Shown here one piece after another: positions 1-9,569 of a DNA stretch of 64,000 bases (positions are counted from its first letter, which is position 1; the number at the start of each line of letters is the position of its first letter). The notes beneath the pieces are model-generated. The model worked only from the letters and a program-made list of their open reading frames with translations, did no database searches and was not told the origin of the DNA. Both the position numbers and the translations under genes were made by a program. This stretch comes from Thiolapillus brandeum (GTDB lineage: Bacteria > Pseudomonadota > Gammaproteobacteria > Chromatiales > Chromatiaceae), in assembly GCF_000828615.1 (NCBI RefSeq), contig NZ_AP012273.1, forward strand, positions 1,736,001-1,800,000. The letters are read 5' to 3'.

Positions 1-973
1 CCCGCTTCATGCCCGCCAGCAGGTTGAACTCATAATCGACCCAGTCTCCCCCGCCCTTCCTGGGCGGCCAGGCAATGGGCTGGCCGAACTCGAACACCGT
101 ATCCCGGTAGATCATGGTGCTGTGCTTGTTGTTCCTGTAGTTACAGGTGAGATACACATGACGCCCCTGGAGAATATGTTCCTGCACCTTGGGCCGGGCG
201 TCGTAGTTGAGGATCTGATAGAAGATGGTGCGCCCGGTGCCGCGCCTGGTGCCGGGTTCGATCTCCGAGAAAGTGGCCGTGGCATAGGAATGCACGATAC
301 CCTTGGTATGCATGGCCTCCTTGTCCACCTGGCTGCGGTCACACTCGTAGGCGTCATCCACTTTCAGGTTGCGAAACCGGAAGCGCACGAAGATTTCCTG
401 CATGTTGCGCAGCATGTAGCGTTCGCGTTGCTTGAAGAAATCCGGCAGTATCTTGGGTTCCCAGGCCAGATAGGAGACAAAGCCGCCAACATTGCCCTTG
501 GCATTGGGATTGCAGCCATGATTACGCATTTTTGCGGCATTCATGGACAGCAGCACCTTGCGTTCGGCTTTCCAGTGGCAATAGCGGGAAGTGCTGGTGG
601 ACCACTCGGATGACGCGCCAGGGCAGTCCCGGGCGGGCTCGGGATCCTTGTCGTGGCACAGGGAGTCCTGGTTCTTCCACTGCTTGATCACCCAGCCTTG
701 CGACGCCGCCTTGTACTGGCGGTTGCAAGCGATGCGATTCACCTTGGTATCCACGCTCCAGATGGGCAGCCCCCGGGTTTCCGGCAATGCCATGAGGCGC
801 ACCTTGCCCTGGGGCGGCACTTTCAACTGTTGCCGCGGGAGCGCATAGACGCCCGGATCCCGGCCCTTGAAATGCAGGTACAGGGCCAGGGCCGCGCCGC
901 CCATAAGCAGCAGCATCAGAACCAGGGCATTGCGCCGGAAACGGGCTTCCAGGGGCGTGCGCCTGCTACTCAT
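1..973 (-). CDS. Membrane-anchored Cys-rich protein of unknown function (partial, C-terminus beyond window)
   Basis: The reading frame is open from the ATG at 973 to the left edge, so at least 324 residues are present and the C-terminus is missing. Residues about 14-33 form one hydrophobic segment after a basic N-terminus (RRTPLEARFRR), which suggests an inner-membrane anchor with the rest in the periplasm. The exported part carries at least seven Cys, suggesting disulfides, and many aromatic residues. The start codon overlaps the end of the sulfotransferase gene by 8 bases (ATGAGTAG), so the two are probably translated together. I do not recognise the family. The context (sulfotransferase, phosphomannomutase) suggests a surface-glycan role, which is inference only. 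Confidence 0.75.
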   Translation of the reverse strand, partial: MSSRRTPLEARFRRNALVLMLLLMGGAALALYLHFKGRDPGVYALPRQQLKVPPQGKVRLMALPETRGLPIWSVDTKVNRIACNRQYKAASQGWVIKQWKNQDSLCHDKDPEPARDCPGASSEWSTSTSRYCHWKAERKVLLSMNAAKMRNHGCNPNAKGNVGGFVSYLAWEPKILPDFFKQRERYMLRNMQEIFVRFRFRNLKVDDAYECDRSQVDKEAMHTKGIVHSYATATFSEIEPGTRRGTGRTIFYQILNYDARPKVQEHILQGRHVYLTCNYRNNKHSTMIYRDTVFEFGQPIAWPPRKGGGDWVDYEFNLLAGMKR

Positions 974-2654
974 AACCAAACTGTTGCATCAGCTCCCAGG
1001 CATCCTTGAATACCTTGCGGCTGGTCTGGGGGGTCAGATAGTTCTTCCAGTCCCCGGCCACGCCCTTGCGGTAGAAGCTGGAGCTGTCCTGCTCCCCGGC
1101 CTTGCGCCCCTTGGATAGATTCTTGAAGGAAGCCTTCTCCACCACCTCTTCCACCAGGGGCTCATCATGGGCCAGGCCCGCAAAGGCGAACAGGCGCGAG
1201 ACCTGCTCCCGGGGCGCCTGGAGAAGATCTTCATAGCGCACCAGCAGGTAGTTGTCGCCATAGAGCGCTTTACCCGATTGATGGAAGATGCTGGCAATCC
1301 GGTTCCAGGCCTTGGCATGACTTTTGAAATAGGCCGACACGGCTTGTTTCTTCAGGATGTTGTCGTTGTTGCCTGCCAGCACCGAATCGACGAAATCCGT
1401 GATCCAGTTGCGTTCTCGCTTCTCGCGGAAGTTGCGGTAGGAATGAAACATGGCGGACACGGCCACGTCCCTGGGATCACGCACGATATGTACGATCTTC
1501 GCGTCCGGGTAGAGCTTTTTCAGGGTATCGATGGTCACCTGGGCGTCCTGCTCGGTGTTCAGGGCAATCTTTTCACTGAAATGGGTGATGGGTTCATTCC
1601 TTTCGAAGCCCTTGGCAGTCTTGCGCACGGCCAGGGCCCGGTACAACAGGTAATCGCTCATGAGGCGGGAAAGCTCGTAGCGCACCCCGGTCTGCTCCGG
1701 CGCCGTCACCCCAAAGGAAGAGCTGCGGAACCAGCTTTCGAACCAGTCATCATCCAGAAGATCATCCAGCAGAGCCTCGTTCTCGTCAGGATGCTCGAAC
1801 AATCGGCGTTCGGCCACTACTGCCGCATTGGGATGATGAAAGAACAGCATATGCAGCCAGGTGGTGCCGGACTTGCCGTGTCCCACCAGGAAAACACGCT
1901 GTTTCTCGTTATAGAGGTCGATGAACCGGGAGAAATGGCGCAGGCGGTCGTTCATCACCGATTCCGGCGCACAGGGGCGCTGCTCATATCCCAGGCGGAC
2001 AAAGGCGTCAGGCAGCACTTCATTGATCGCACAGATGACGGACGCGGGCAGGCGCGAATCCGAAAGGGAATTGGCCACAGAACCCAGGGCCATGTTGTCC
2101 ATGATCTCATGGATGGCCCGATCCCGGACATCCTCATCCACGATCCCGAGTAACGGCGCCAGATCATCCAGAGTCTTTTCCGGAGCCGTAACCAAGTCCT
2201 CCTGGCGCACCAGGAAGGCTTCATCCACGGCCTGCCAGCGGGCAGTCATGTCCAGGTAGCGGGAGTAATCCCCGGCAATAAAACCGGCGACTTCCGGACT
2301 CTCCAGATCAACCCCCCTGAGGGACCGGGTCTCCGGAGCCGCGGGCATGTCCCGGTTGCCGTTGGCATGCAGATACAGGGTTTCAAAACTGATGTAGGGA
2401 TCGCGCAACACGCAGATCACCGATATATCCTTGTCCCTGCAGGCCTGCAACAGGGCCGGGTCGGCCTCATAGTGCCCGGCCAGCAGCCCCTGGGACGGGA
2501 ATCGATCCTCTGTGATGAACGCCGCCAGGCTCCGGGCATCTTCCGGTGGCCCGCCGGCCGCAGCATTCAGGTCATCCAGACCATAGACCCGGCGCAACAT
2601 GGCCGCAACGATGAAAAGCCCCGAAGCCGGTTGTCCGGTTACCAGTATCCGCAC
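966..2654 (-). CDS. Sulfotransferase with two P-loop domains
   Basis: 562 residues. The C-terminal half is a PAPS-dependent sulfotransferase: the 5'-phosphosulfate loop GHGKSGTTW is at residues 258-266, the 3'-phosphate motif VRDPRD at 391-396, and the late RKGxxGDWKN motif at 529-538. The N-terminal half (1-225) looks like a second, degenerate copy of the fold, with a loop TGQPASGLF at 6-14 and CVLRDP at 81-86 but no Lys in the loop. The enzyme would transfer sulfate from PAPS to a hydroxyl or amino group of an unidentified acceptor, perhaps a polysaccharide. It lies between a phosphomannomutase gene and a membrane-anchored protein gene on the same strand. The duplicated architecture is unusual, and the N-terminal domain may be catalytically dead. 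Confidence 0.88.
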   Translation of the reverse strand: MRILVTGQPASGLFIVAAMLRRVYGLDDLNAAAGGPPEDARSLAAFITEDRFPSQGLLAGHYEADPALLQACRDKDISVICVLRDPYISFETLYLHANGNRDMPAAPETRSLRGVDLESPEVAGFIAGDYSRYLDMTARWQAVDEAFLVRQEDLVTAPEKTLDDLAPLLGIVDEDVRDRAIHEIMDNMALGSVANSLSDSRLPASVICAINEVLPDAFVRLGYEQRPCAPESVMNDRLRHFSRFIDLYNEKQRVFLVGHGKSGTTWLHMLFFHHPNAAVVAERRLFEHPDENEALLDDLLDDDWFESWFRSSSFGVTAPEQTGVRYELSRLMSDYLLYRALAVRKTAKGFERNEPITHFSEKIALNTEQDAQVTIDTLKKLYPDAKIVHIVRDPRDVAVSAMFHSYRNFREKRERNWITDFVDSVLAGNNDNILKKQAVSAYFKSHAKAWNRIASIFHQSGKALYGDNYLLVRYEDLLQAPREQVSRLFAFAGLAHDEPLVEEVVEKASFKNLSKGRKAGEQDSSSFYRKGVAGDWKNYLTPQTSRKVFKDAWELMQQFGYE

Positions 2655-2683
2655 TCTGTTCTCCCTTCCCCGTATCCAGCCGG

Positions 2684-4042
2684 TCAGCCCGCCATGCTAT
2701 TCAGCAGAGCGCTGATCTCCTCAGTCTTTTCTTTCATGAGCTGCGGGTCGCCCCGGGTCTCCAGGTTGAGACGCAACACGGGCTCGGTATTGGAGGCACG
2801 CAGGTTGAAACGCCAGTTGTCATACTCCAGGGACAGGCCATCGGTGCGGTCCACGCTCTTGGCGGAAGGCAGGTATTTCTCTTCCACGGCTTTTACTGCC
2901 TCGGCAGCATCCTTCACCTTGAAGTTGATCTCGCCACTGGTGGGGAATTTGGCGATACGCTCATCCAGCATGCTGCTGAGGCTGCGTCCTTTGACACTGA
3001 TCAGCTCAGCCACCAGCAGCCAGGGGATCTGTCCACTGTCGCAGTAGGCAAAATCCCGGAAATAATGGTGTGCACTCATCTCTCCCCCATAGATGGCATC
3101 CTCTTCCCGCATACGCTGCTTGATGAAGGCATGACCGGAAACGCTCTGGATGGGAATGCCCCCTGCGGATTCCACGATGTCGATGGTGTTCCAGATGACC
3201 CGGGGATCATAGATGATCTTGGCGCCGGGATGCTTGGCCAGAAAAGCCTCCGCCAGCAGACCGACGATATAGTAGCCTTCGATGAAGCGCCCGGTTTCAT
3301 CGAACAGGAAGCAGCGGTCATAGTCGCCATCCCAGGCAATACCGAAATCCGCCTTGTATTCCAGCACCGCATCGATGGTCGCCTGGCGGTTCTCCGGCAG
3401 AATGGGATTGGGAATGCCGTTGGGAAAGGTGCCATCCGGCTCGAAATTGATACGCACGAACTCGAAAGGCAGATGTTCTTCCAGCAGATCAATGATGGGA
3501 CCGGCGCCACCATTGCCGGGATTGGCCACGATCTTGAGGGGTTTGAGCTTGTCCCGGTCCACATAACGGAGCAACGCCTGGATGTAATCGTCTTTCCAAT
3601 CGATGCTTTCCACCGTGCCTTTCCGGTCAGCATCGGTAAATTCATTCTTCTCGGCCAGCTCGCGAATATCCTGCAGGCCGGTATCCGCGCTGATGGGGCG
3701 GGAGCCCTCGCGTACGAACTTCAGGCCATTGTAATCCATGGGGTTGTGGCTGGCCGTCACCATGATGCCGCCATCGTAGCCGTAGTGATCCGTGGCGAAA
3801 TACACGATTTCAGTGCCGCACAGCCCCAGTTCCTTCACATCCACACCGCTGTCGATCAGCCCTTTCACCAGGGCAGCGCGCAGACCTGGACTGGAAAGCC
3901 GGATATCCTCCCCCACCACAACCGTTTTCGGTTGAAGGAACGCCGCGTAGGCCCGGCCTATGCGGTAAGCGATGTCTTCATTGAGCTGATCGGGAATCCG
4001 GCCACGTACATCATAGGCCTTGAAACAGGTTATCTTTTCCAT
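2684..4042 (-). CDS. manB: Phosphomannomutase/phosphoglucomutase
   Basis: 452 residues, full length for the alpha-D-phosphohexomutase family. It interconverts mannose-6-P and mannose-1-P (and possibly the glucose phosphates), feeding GDP-mannose and sugar nucleotides for surface polysaccharides. The active-site phosphoserine loop [11 protein letters not shown] is at about residues 96-106, the metal-binding loop DGDYDRC at about 238-244, and the sugar-binding loop GEMSAHHYF at about 321-329. It ends 29 bases before the sulfotransferase gene on the same strand, so the two are probably cotranscribed. It resembles CpsG/ManB; substrate preference cannot be read from sequence. Confidence 0.9.
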   Translation of the reverse strand: MEKITCFKAYDVRGRIPDQLNEDIAYRIGRAYAAFLQPKTVVVGEDIRLSSPGLRAALVKGLIDSGVDVKELGLCGTEIVYFATDHYGYDGGIMVTASHNPMDYNGLKFVREGSRPISADTGLQDIRELAEKNEFTDADRKGTVESIDWKDDYIQALLRYVDRDKLKPLKIVANPGNGGAGPIIDLLEEHLPFEFVRINFEPDGTFPNGIPNPILPENRQATIDAVLEYKADFGIAWDGDYDRCFLFDETGRFIEGYYIVGLLAEAFLAKHPGAKIIYDPRVIWNTIDIVESAGGIPIQSVSGHAFIKQRMREEDAIYGGEMSAHHYFRDFAYCDSGQIPWLLVAELISVKGRSLSSMLDERIAKFPTSGEINFKVKDAAEAVKAVEEKYLPSAKSVDRTDGLSLEYDNWRFNLRASNTEPVLRLNLETRGDPQLMKEKTEEISALLNSMAG

Positions 4043-4134
4043 GAGAAATCCTCGGTGCTGCGGGATGAGTTTATCCTTACAATTATATCACTGCCCGGAA
4101 GGGAAATATGCCCGGGATGTTCCTCAGCCGATCC

Positions 4135-4392
4135 CTACGCCATAGTCCGCATTACCCGGAGAAAATCTCTGGACTGGTCATAGATACCAAGGCATTTGCT
4201 TTCCCGCGGCCCTAACACATTGAGAACCCGAATCACCTGCTTCGCCAACCAATCCCTCACCCATTCGGGATCCGGGCAGTCATCCAGGCTCACGACCAGG
4301 CAAGGCCGACCCAGTTGCCGCGCCACCCTTTGCGTATAGGCAGTGCCCCCGGTGAGTCGGCCACAGTTGAGAGCTCTCCGGAAAATCCCTGC
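4135..4392 (-). pseudogene. C-terminal relic of a putative molybdenum-carrier (MoCo_carrier-like) protein
   Basis: In this frame the minus strand encodes about 85 residues containing LTGGTAYTQ, RPCLVVSLDD and VLNVLGPRESKCLGIY. These resemble the second half of the putative molybdenum-carrier family (usually about 145 residues), which has a GGT loop and an LNVAGPRES-type motif. Upstream in the same frame there is a stop at 4393-4395, and no N-terminal half is found in the other frames. A GTG at 4324-4326 could start a 63-residue peptide, but it would lack the nucleotide-binding N-terminus. It is therefore most likely a decayed gene. It fills part of the gap 4043-4489, which otherwise holds only the leader of the response regulator gene. 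Confidence 0.6.
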
Positions 4393-4489
4393 TCACAGAC
4401 AAGGGGCTCCGTCAGCGACCCACCATTGTGATAATTTGGTGATAAATAAGGTCTATGCTCAATACTGACGGAACCAGGCATAGATATCC

Positions 4490-5200
4490 ATGACAAAAAT
4501 ACTCGTAATCGAAGATGATCAGGACATTGCATTCCTGGTCGCCATGCACCTTCGGGATCATGGTTCCGAGGTGGCGATCTGCCATGACGGACAGGAGGGC
4601 CTGAAAAAGGCCTGCTCGGGTGAGTATGAACTCATCATTCTCGACCTGATGCTGCCGGGCATCGACGGACTGGAAATCTGCCGCCAGGTGCGCGCCATGG
4701 AGCACTATACTCCCATCCTCATGCTTACCGCCCGAAACTCGGAAATGGACCGGGTGCTGGGGCTGGAAATCGGCGCAGACGACTACCTGAGCAAACCCTT
4801 CAGCGTGCGTGAGCTGGTGGCTCGGACGCGGGCCATCTGCCGACGCATGTCTGCCCTGAAGAACCATGCAGACTCACCCCCCGGTGTGCTGAAGATCAAC
4901 GGCCTGGAAATCGATTACGGTGGCCGCCTGGTGAGGCTGGAAGACGTGCCCCTGGATCTGACCGCCCGGGAATTCGATTTGCTGTGGCATTTCGCAGAGC
5001 ATCCCGGCCAGGTATTCAGCCGCTGCCAACTCCTGGATGCCGTATGGGGCTACAGCCACGAAGGCTACGAACACACGGTCAATTCCCACATCAACCGCCT
5101 GCGGGCGAAGATCGAAAGAGACCCCTCCCACCCGGAGTTCATTCTTACCGTATGGGGGGTGGGTTACAAGTTCACCTCCCCCCAGGGAGCCCGATCATGA
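4490..5200 (+). CDS. OmpR/PhoB-family response regulator
   Basis: 236 residues. The receiver domain (1-120) has the acidic pair at residues 9-10, the phospho-acceptor Asp52 in LIILDLMLPG and the Lys in LSKPFS. The C-terminal winged-helix DNA-binding domain (about 135-230) has the family motif TAREFDLL and ends with VWGVGYKF. It acts as a cytoplasmic transcription factor controlled by the sensor kinase encoded directly downstream, whose ATG overlaps this gene's stop (ATGA). The regulon is unknown; the exported spondin-domain gene downstream is a candidate target. It resembles the PhoB/MprA/BaeR subgroup, and no specific orthologue is claimed. Confidence 0.93.
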   Translation: MTKILVIEDDQDIAFLVAMHLRDHGSEVAICHDGQEGLKKACSGEYELIILDLMLPGIDGLEICRQVRAMEHYTPILMLTARNSEMDRVLGLEIGADDYLSKPFSVRELVARTRAICRRMSALKNHADSPPGVLKINGLEIDYGGRLVRLEDVPLDLTAREFDLLWHFAEHPGQVFSRCQLLDAVWGYSHEGYEHTVNSHINRLRAKIERDPSHPEFILTVWGVGYKFTSPQGARS

Positions 5201-6690
5201 TCCAGCCTTCCAGCCTGTATGGAAAAATGGCGGCCCTGCTCTTCCTCCTGATGTTGATCCTGGGGGGAGCATTTTTCTGGCTGCTCAACTATACCTCCAG
5301 CGCCTACCAGCAGGAGGTGATGCAAAAGCTCAACGTGGATCTGGCGCAACACCTGGTGGAAAGCGATTCCCTGCTCACGGACGGCAAGGTCAATCAAAAG
5401 GCTCTGGAGCACCTGTTTCACCTGCTCATGGTCATCAATCCTTCCATCGAAGTCTATCTCCTGGATCCCCATGGAAAAGTCCTCGCCTATTCTGCCCCGG
5501 AAGGCAAGGTGGTGCGCAACCGGGTTTCCCTCGCACCCCTGCAACATTTTATTTCCGGAAATGCAGAATATCCCCTCAAGGGGGATGACCCGCGTTCCAC
5601 CCGGGGCAACAAGGTCTTCTCTGCCTCTCCCATAAAACGGGATGGCCGACTGCAGGGATATCTCTACGTCATCCTGGGCAGTGAAGCCTATGACGGCATA
5701 GCCAAACGCATCGCTGGCAGTTACGCCCTGCGCGTGGCGGCGGGCCTGTTGTTGACGGCGCTGATCATCAGCCTGCTGTTTGGCCTGGGAGGATTCGCCT
5801 TCATTACCCGCCGACTGCGTCTGCTCGCCAAAATCATGCAGAATGTTTCTCCGGGAAAAGCGGCCCGGGACAGGGAATGGTATCCGGAAAGGGACACCCG
5901 GCGCCCCGACGAAATCGAGATCCTGGGACGCAGTTTCAATGAGATGGCCCAGCGCATCGACCGGCAAATGCAGGCATTGACCCGCAACGATGCCCAGCGC
6001 CGGGAGATGATTGCCAACATATCCCACGATCTGCGTACTCCCCTGACCTCTCTGCACGGATACCTGGAAACCCTGTTGCTCAAAGATACGCAGCTCGATG
6101 CGCAGGACCGGCAGCGCTATCTGCATATCGCCAATACCCAAAGCCATCAGCTGATACGCCTGGTCTCGGAACTGTTCGAGCTGGCCAAGCTCGATTCCTG
6201 CGAAGCCATGATCAATATCGAGGCCTTTTCCCTGGCCGAACTGGTGCAGGACGTGGTGAACAAGTTCCAGCTCAAGGCCCGGGAAAAACGCATCAAGCTG
6301 CTGGTGGAATGCCCGTCATCACTGCCTTTCGCTTACGGGGATATCGGTCTGATACAAAGAGTGCTGGACAATCTCATCGAAAACGCCCTCCAGCACACCC
6401 CGGAAAACGGCCAGGTGCGGGTTTCCCTGACCTCGGACCGCAGAAATATCATGGTGGAGATATCGGATACGGGCTGTGGCATTCCCGGGGAAGCATTGCC
6501 ACACATCTTTGACCGCTTCTACAGGCTGGACAAGAGCCGCCAGACCGGTCCCCAGCATGCCGGCCTGGGCCTGGCTATCGCCAAGCGCATTCTGGAACTG
6601 CACAACGGACGCATCTGGGCCAGAAGCCGCCTGAACGAGGGCACCACCTTCGGTTTCCAGTTTGCCTCGCAGCCATTCGGTAACCTCTGA
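5197..6690 (+). CDS. Sensor histidine kinase, inner membrane
   Basis: 497 residues from the ATG that overlaps the response regulator stop codon. TM1 is at about 12-32, a periplasmic sensing region at about 33-175, and TM2 at about 178-203. A HAMP linker follows (about 204-258), then the HisKA motif NISHDLRTPLTS with phospho-His277, and an HATPase_c domain with DNLIENALQH (N box), DTGCGIP (G1) and GLGLAIAKRI (G2). It autophosphorylates and passes phosphate to the OmpR-type partner. The signal is unknown. The frame is open further upstream, but that stretch overlaps the regulator gene in another frame and was not included. Confidence 0.93.
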   Translation: MIQPSSLYGKMAALLFLLMLILGGAFFWLLNYTSSAYQQEVMQKLNVDLAQHLVESDSLLTDGKVNQKALEHLFHLLMVINPSIEVYLLDPHGKVLAYSAPEGKVVRNRVSLAPLQHFISGNAEYPLKGDDPRSTRGNKVFSASPIKRDGRLQGYLYVILGSEAYDGIAKRIAGSYALRVAAGLLLTALIISLLFGLGGFAFITRRLRLLAKIMQNVSPGKAARDREWYPERDTRRPDEIEILGRSFNEMAQRIDRQMQALTRNDAQRREMIANISHDLRTPLTSLHGYLETLLLKDTQLDAQDRQRYLHIANTQSHQLIRLVSELFELAKLDSCEAMINIEAFSLAELVQDVVNKFQLKAREKRIKLLVECPSSLPFAYGDIGLIQRVLDNLIENALQHTPENGQVRVSLTSDRRNIMVEISDTGCGIPGEALPHIFDRFYRLDKSRQTGPQHAGLGLAIAKRILELHNGRIWARSRLNEGTTFGFQFASQPFGNL

Positions 6691-6826
6691 TCCCTTGTCG
6701 TGGACTGGCCGGAGGTTCCTGTGACCAAAACGTGATACTTATGTGAAACCCACGGGATATGAGACGTTCATGATCTGATTCCAGCAACATGAGTTGCCTA
6801 GTCCGATTTCTTAAGAGGAGAGAGTC

Positions 6827-7480
6827 ATGAACAATATCCTGTACAAGAGCATCCTGCTCGCCCTGCCCCTGGCCTTTGCCGCAACCAGCTCCCTGGCTGA
6901 CGACTACCAGGTTACCATCACCAATCTCACCCAATCCCAGTTCTTCACCCCCATACTGGTCGCCACCCACAAGCGTGGCATGCCGGTATTCATTCCCGGC
7001 TCAGCGGCTTCTTCCGACCTGGAAGCCCTGGCCGAAGGCGGCGACATCAGCCTTCTGAAAGCCACTCTGGATGCTTCCAGTGAGGTGCATGAAACCGTGG
7101 CATCCGATGGACTTCTTGGCCCGGGTCAAAGTGTCACTCTCACCCTGGACGACAGCAAACGCTTCCGCTACCTGTCTCTGGCATCCATGCTCATCCCCAC
7201 CAATGATGCCTTCATCGGCATCAGCGGCATGAAGATGCCGAAAAAGAAAAATGCCCCGGTGATGATACCCGTACCCGCTTATGACGCCGGTACTGAAATG
7301 AATGATGAGCTTTGCAGCAATATTCCAGGACCCGACTGTGGCGGTGCGGGCATGTCTGTTGAAAATGGAGAAGGTTTCATCTCTGTGCATCCGGGCATTC
7401 ATGGCGTCGGCGATCTGGCCCCAGGCACCTATGACTGGCGCAACCCTGCCGCCATGGTCAAGATCGAACGCATGAACTGA
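6827..7480 (+). CDS. Exported spondin_N-domain protein
   Basis: 217 residues with a signal peptide (about 1-24, cleavage near SLADDYQ). The mature part matches the bacterial spondin_N pattern: YQVTITNLTQSQFFTP near the start, HKRGMPVF, an acidic ALAEGGDIS stretch, SLASMLIPTNDAFIG in the middle and AxVKIERM at the end. The fold is an extracellular beta-sandwich of unknown role in bacteria. A good ribosome site (AAGAGGAG, 6812-6819) precedes the ATG. It lies 136 bases after the two-component system and may belong to its regulon (inference). Confidence 0.85.
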   Translation: MNNILYKSILLALPLAFAATSSLADDYQVTITNLTQSQFFTPILVATHKRGMPVFIPGSAASSDLEALAEGGDISLLKATLDASSEVHETVASDGLLGPGQSVTLTLDDSKRFRYLSLASMLIPTNDAFIGISGMKMPKKKNAPVMIPVPAYDAGTEMNDELCSNIPGPDCGGAGMSVENGEGFISVHPGIHGVGDLAPGTYDWRNPAAMVKIERMN

Positions 7481-7570
7481 TCCCCGGCAACAGGGATGTA
7501 AACCCACAAGCCGCTGAGGAATGCGTTTCTTCAGCGGGCTGAGGGCCACAATATCCAGATCATATCCCGC

Positions 7571-7610
7571 AGAAAAGAAAAAGGGCTTACGCTTGCACGT
7601 AAGCCCTTTC
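7571..7610 (-). terminator. Rho-independent terminator of the tRNA-Glu transcript
   Basis: On the minus strand a stem AAAGGGCTTAC / GTAAGCCCTTT with a short loop is followed by a T-rich tail (TTTCTTTTCT). It lies 5 bases beyond the CCA end of tRNA-Glu, so it would end the tRNA transcript. Confidence 0.85.
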
Positions 7611-7614
7611 AGTA

Positions 7615-7690
7615 TGGCGTCCCCTAGGGGAGTCGAACCCCTGTTACCGCCGTGAAAGGGCGGTGTCCTAGGCCTCTAGACGAAGGGGAC
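7615..7690 (-). tRNA. tRNA-Glu (anticodon UUC)
   Basis: 76 bases including an encoded CCA. The minus strand starts GTCCCCTTCGTCTAGAGG, has the anticodon loop CTTTCAC (anticodon TTC) and the T-arm GGGGTTCGACTCCCC, and pairs GTCCCCT with AGGGGAC in the acceptor stem. It lies behind tRNA-Ala and ahead of a strong terminator. Confidence 0.96.
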
Positions 7691-7738
7691 AAGTAAACTT
7701 GTCGCTTTATTTTCAACCTTCCGGGAAAGGTTGTTGGT

Positions 7739-7814
7739 TGGTGGAGCCAGGCGGGATCGAACCGCCGACCTCAACACTGCCAGTGTTGCGCTCTCCCAGC
7801 TGAGCTATGGCCCC
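7739..7814 (-). tRNA. tRNA-Ala (anticodon GGC)
   Basis: 76 bases including an encoded CCA. The minus strand starts GGGGCCATAGCTCAGCTGGG, with anticodon loop CTGGCAG (GGC), T-arm GGCGGTTCGATCCCGCC and the acceptor ending GGCTCCA. The rest of the gap 7481-7916 holds tRNA-Glu, its terminator and short spacers; no other gene is seen. Confidence 0.96.
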
Positions 7815-7916
7815 GCTTAAGTACCTCTGGAACCTCGCGGTGCCAAGGCATCCTCAAGAGGCGCGTATAATAATGCAGGCTTTTTTGTCTGTCTATAGTT
7901 TTTTTCCAAAATTTCC

Positions 7917-9569
7917 CTATCCGCCGCCCCAGGAATCGCGCAAGGTCACAACCCGGTTGAATACCAGCTCTTTGCTGCCAGTGTCCCGGCAGAAATACCC
8001 TTCCCGCTCAAACTGGAAACGCTCTCCCGGCCGGGCTTGCTCCAGGGAGGGCTCGAGCATGGCCTGGACCACTCTCAGGGAATCGGGGTTGAGAAACTCC
8101 TGAAATGGCTTGTCCTTGTCGGCATCCGGCGCAGGAACCGTGAACAAACGGTCATAGAGGCGTACTTCCCCAGGCACGGCGGCCAGGGCCGAAACCCAGT
8201 GGATGACGCCCCGCACCTTGCGCCCTTCCGGGTTCTTTCCAAGGGTATTGGGATCATAGGTGCAGTGCAGTTCCTTGATCTCGCCACTGACGTCCTTGAT
8301 CACCTTCTGGCAGATGATGGTATAGGCGTTGCGCAGCCGCACCTCCCCCCCGGTCACCAGGCGCTTGTATTTCTTATTGGCTTCCTCGCGGAAATCCGCC
8401 CGCTCGATCCACAGCTCCCGGGAGAATTTCAGCTCCCGGGTGCCCATGGATTCATCCTTGGGATGATTGGGGCCCACGAGGGTCTCTTCCTCGTGCTCCG
8501 GATAGTTGGTAATGACCACCCGCAGCGGATCCAGCACCGCCATGCGCCGGGGGGCGCTGTGGTCCAGGTCTTCACGGATGGCGGCTTCCAGAACACCCAT
8601 TTCCGCCGCGGCTTCCGACTTGGTGATGCCGATACGTCCACAGAAATCCCGGATGGATGCGGGGGTGTAACCCCGCCGCCGCAGACCTGCCAGTGTGGGC
8701 ATACGGGGATCATCCCAGCCGCTCACATGCCCTTCTTCCACCAGCTGAATCAGCTTGCGCTTGCTGGTGACCGTGTATTCCAGGGTGCGGCGGGCAAATT
8801 CTATCTGGCGGGGGTGACAGCCGATGCTGATGTTGTCCAGCACCCAGTCGTAGAGTGGACGATGATCTTCAAACTCCAGCGTACACAGGGAATGGGTGAT
8901 GCCTTCCAGAGCATCGGAGATGGGATGCGTGAAGTCGTACATGGGATAGATGCACCACTCGTCCCCGGTCTGGTGATGCACCGCGCCCCGGCGGATGCGG
9001 TACAGGGCCGGATCACGCAGGTTCATGTTGGGAGATGCCATATCGATTTTGGCCCGCAGGGTGCGTGAGCCGTCCTCGAACTCACCCGCCCGCATGCGTT
9101 TGAACAGATCCAGGTTTTCTTCCACGCTGCGCTCACGCCAGGGGCTTTCCCTGCCCGGCTCCGTAAGGGTGCCCCGGTATTCCCGCACTTCCTCGGCATT
9201 CAGGTCGCAGACATAGGCCTTGCCCTGTTCGATCAGTTCGACGGCAAAGTTGTACAGCTGTTCAAAATAGTCCGAAGCAAAATACAGTCCGGCCCATTCA
9301 TAACCCAGCCAACGCACATCATGCTTGATGGCTTCGACATACTCTTCGTCTTCCTTGTGGGGATTGGTGTCGTCGAAACGCAGATTGCATTGGCCGTCAT
9401 AGTCTTCCGCGATGCCAAAGTTGAGCACGATCGAGGTGGCATGCCCAATATGCAGGTAACCATTGGGTTCCGGGGGAAAACGGGTATGAATACTGCTGTG
9501 CTTGCCCGAGGCGAGATCGTCTTCGATGATCTGACGGATGAAGTTCGTAGGTTTGTTGTTTTCAGTCAT
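7917..9569 (-). CDS. glnS: Glutaminyl-tRNA synthetase
   Basis: 550 residues, the length of E. coli GlnRS (about 554). It charges tRNA-Gln with glutamine. The class I HIGH motif is in [13 protein letters not shown] (about 32-44), the KMSKS-like motif is in VTSKRKL, followed by the GlnRS signature [17 protein letters not shown]. The C-terminal anticodon-binding beta-barrels end with [14 protein letters not shown]. Its start overlaps the gltX stop by 4 bases (ATGA), so GluRS and GlnRS are made from one operon, followed by tRNA-Ala and tRNA-Glu genes. Confidence 0.97.
   Translation of the reverse strand: MTENNKPTNFIRQIIEDDLASGKHSSIHTRFPPEPNGYLHIGHATSIVLNFGIAEDYDGQCNLRFDDTNPHKEDEEYVEAIKHDVRWLGYEWAGLYFASDYFEQLYNFAVELIEQGKAYVCDLNAEEVREYRGTLTEPGRESPWRERSVEENLDLFKRMRAGEFEDGSRTLRAKIDMASPNMNLRDPALYRIRRGAVHHQTGDEWCIYPMYDFTHPISDALEGITHSLCTLEFEDHRPLYDWVLDNISIGCHPRQIEFARRTLEYTVTSKRKLIQLVEEGHVSGWDDPRMPTLAGLRRRGYTPASIRDFCGRIGITKSEAAAEMGVLEAAIREDLDHSAPRRMAVLDPLRVVITNYPEHEEETLVGPNHPKDESMGTRELKFSRELWIERADFREEANKKYKRLVTGGEVRLRNAYTIICQKVIKDVSGEIKELHCTYDPNTLGKNPEGRKVRGVIHWVSALAAVPGEVRLYDRLFTVPAPDADKDKPFQEFLNPDSLRVVQAMLEPSLEQARPGERFQFEREGYFCRDTGSKELVFNRVVTLRDSWGGG

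Noticed and set aside
7615-7814. tRNA genes as an integration site of an island
   Set aside because: No integrase and no repeated 3' tRNA end were seen; the tRNAs sit in a compact transcription unit with a terminator.
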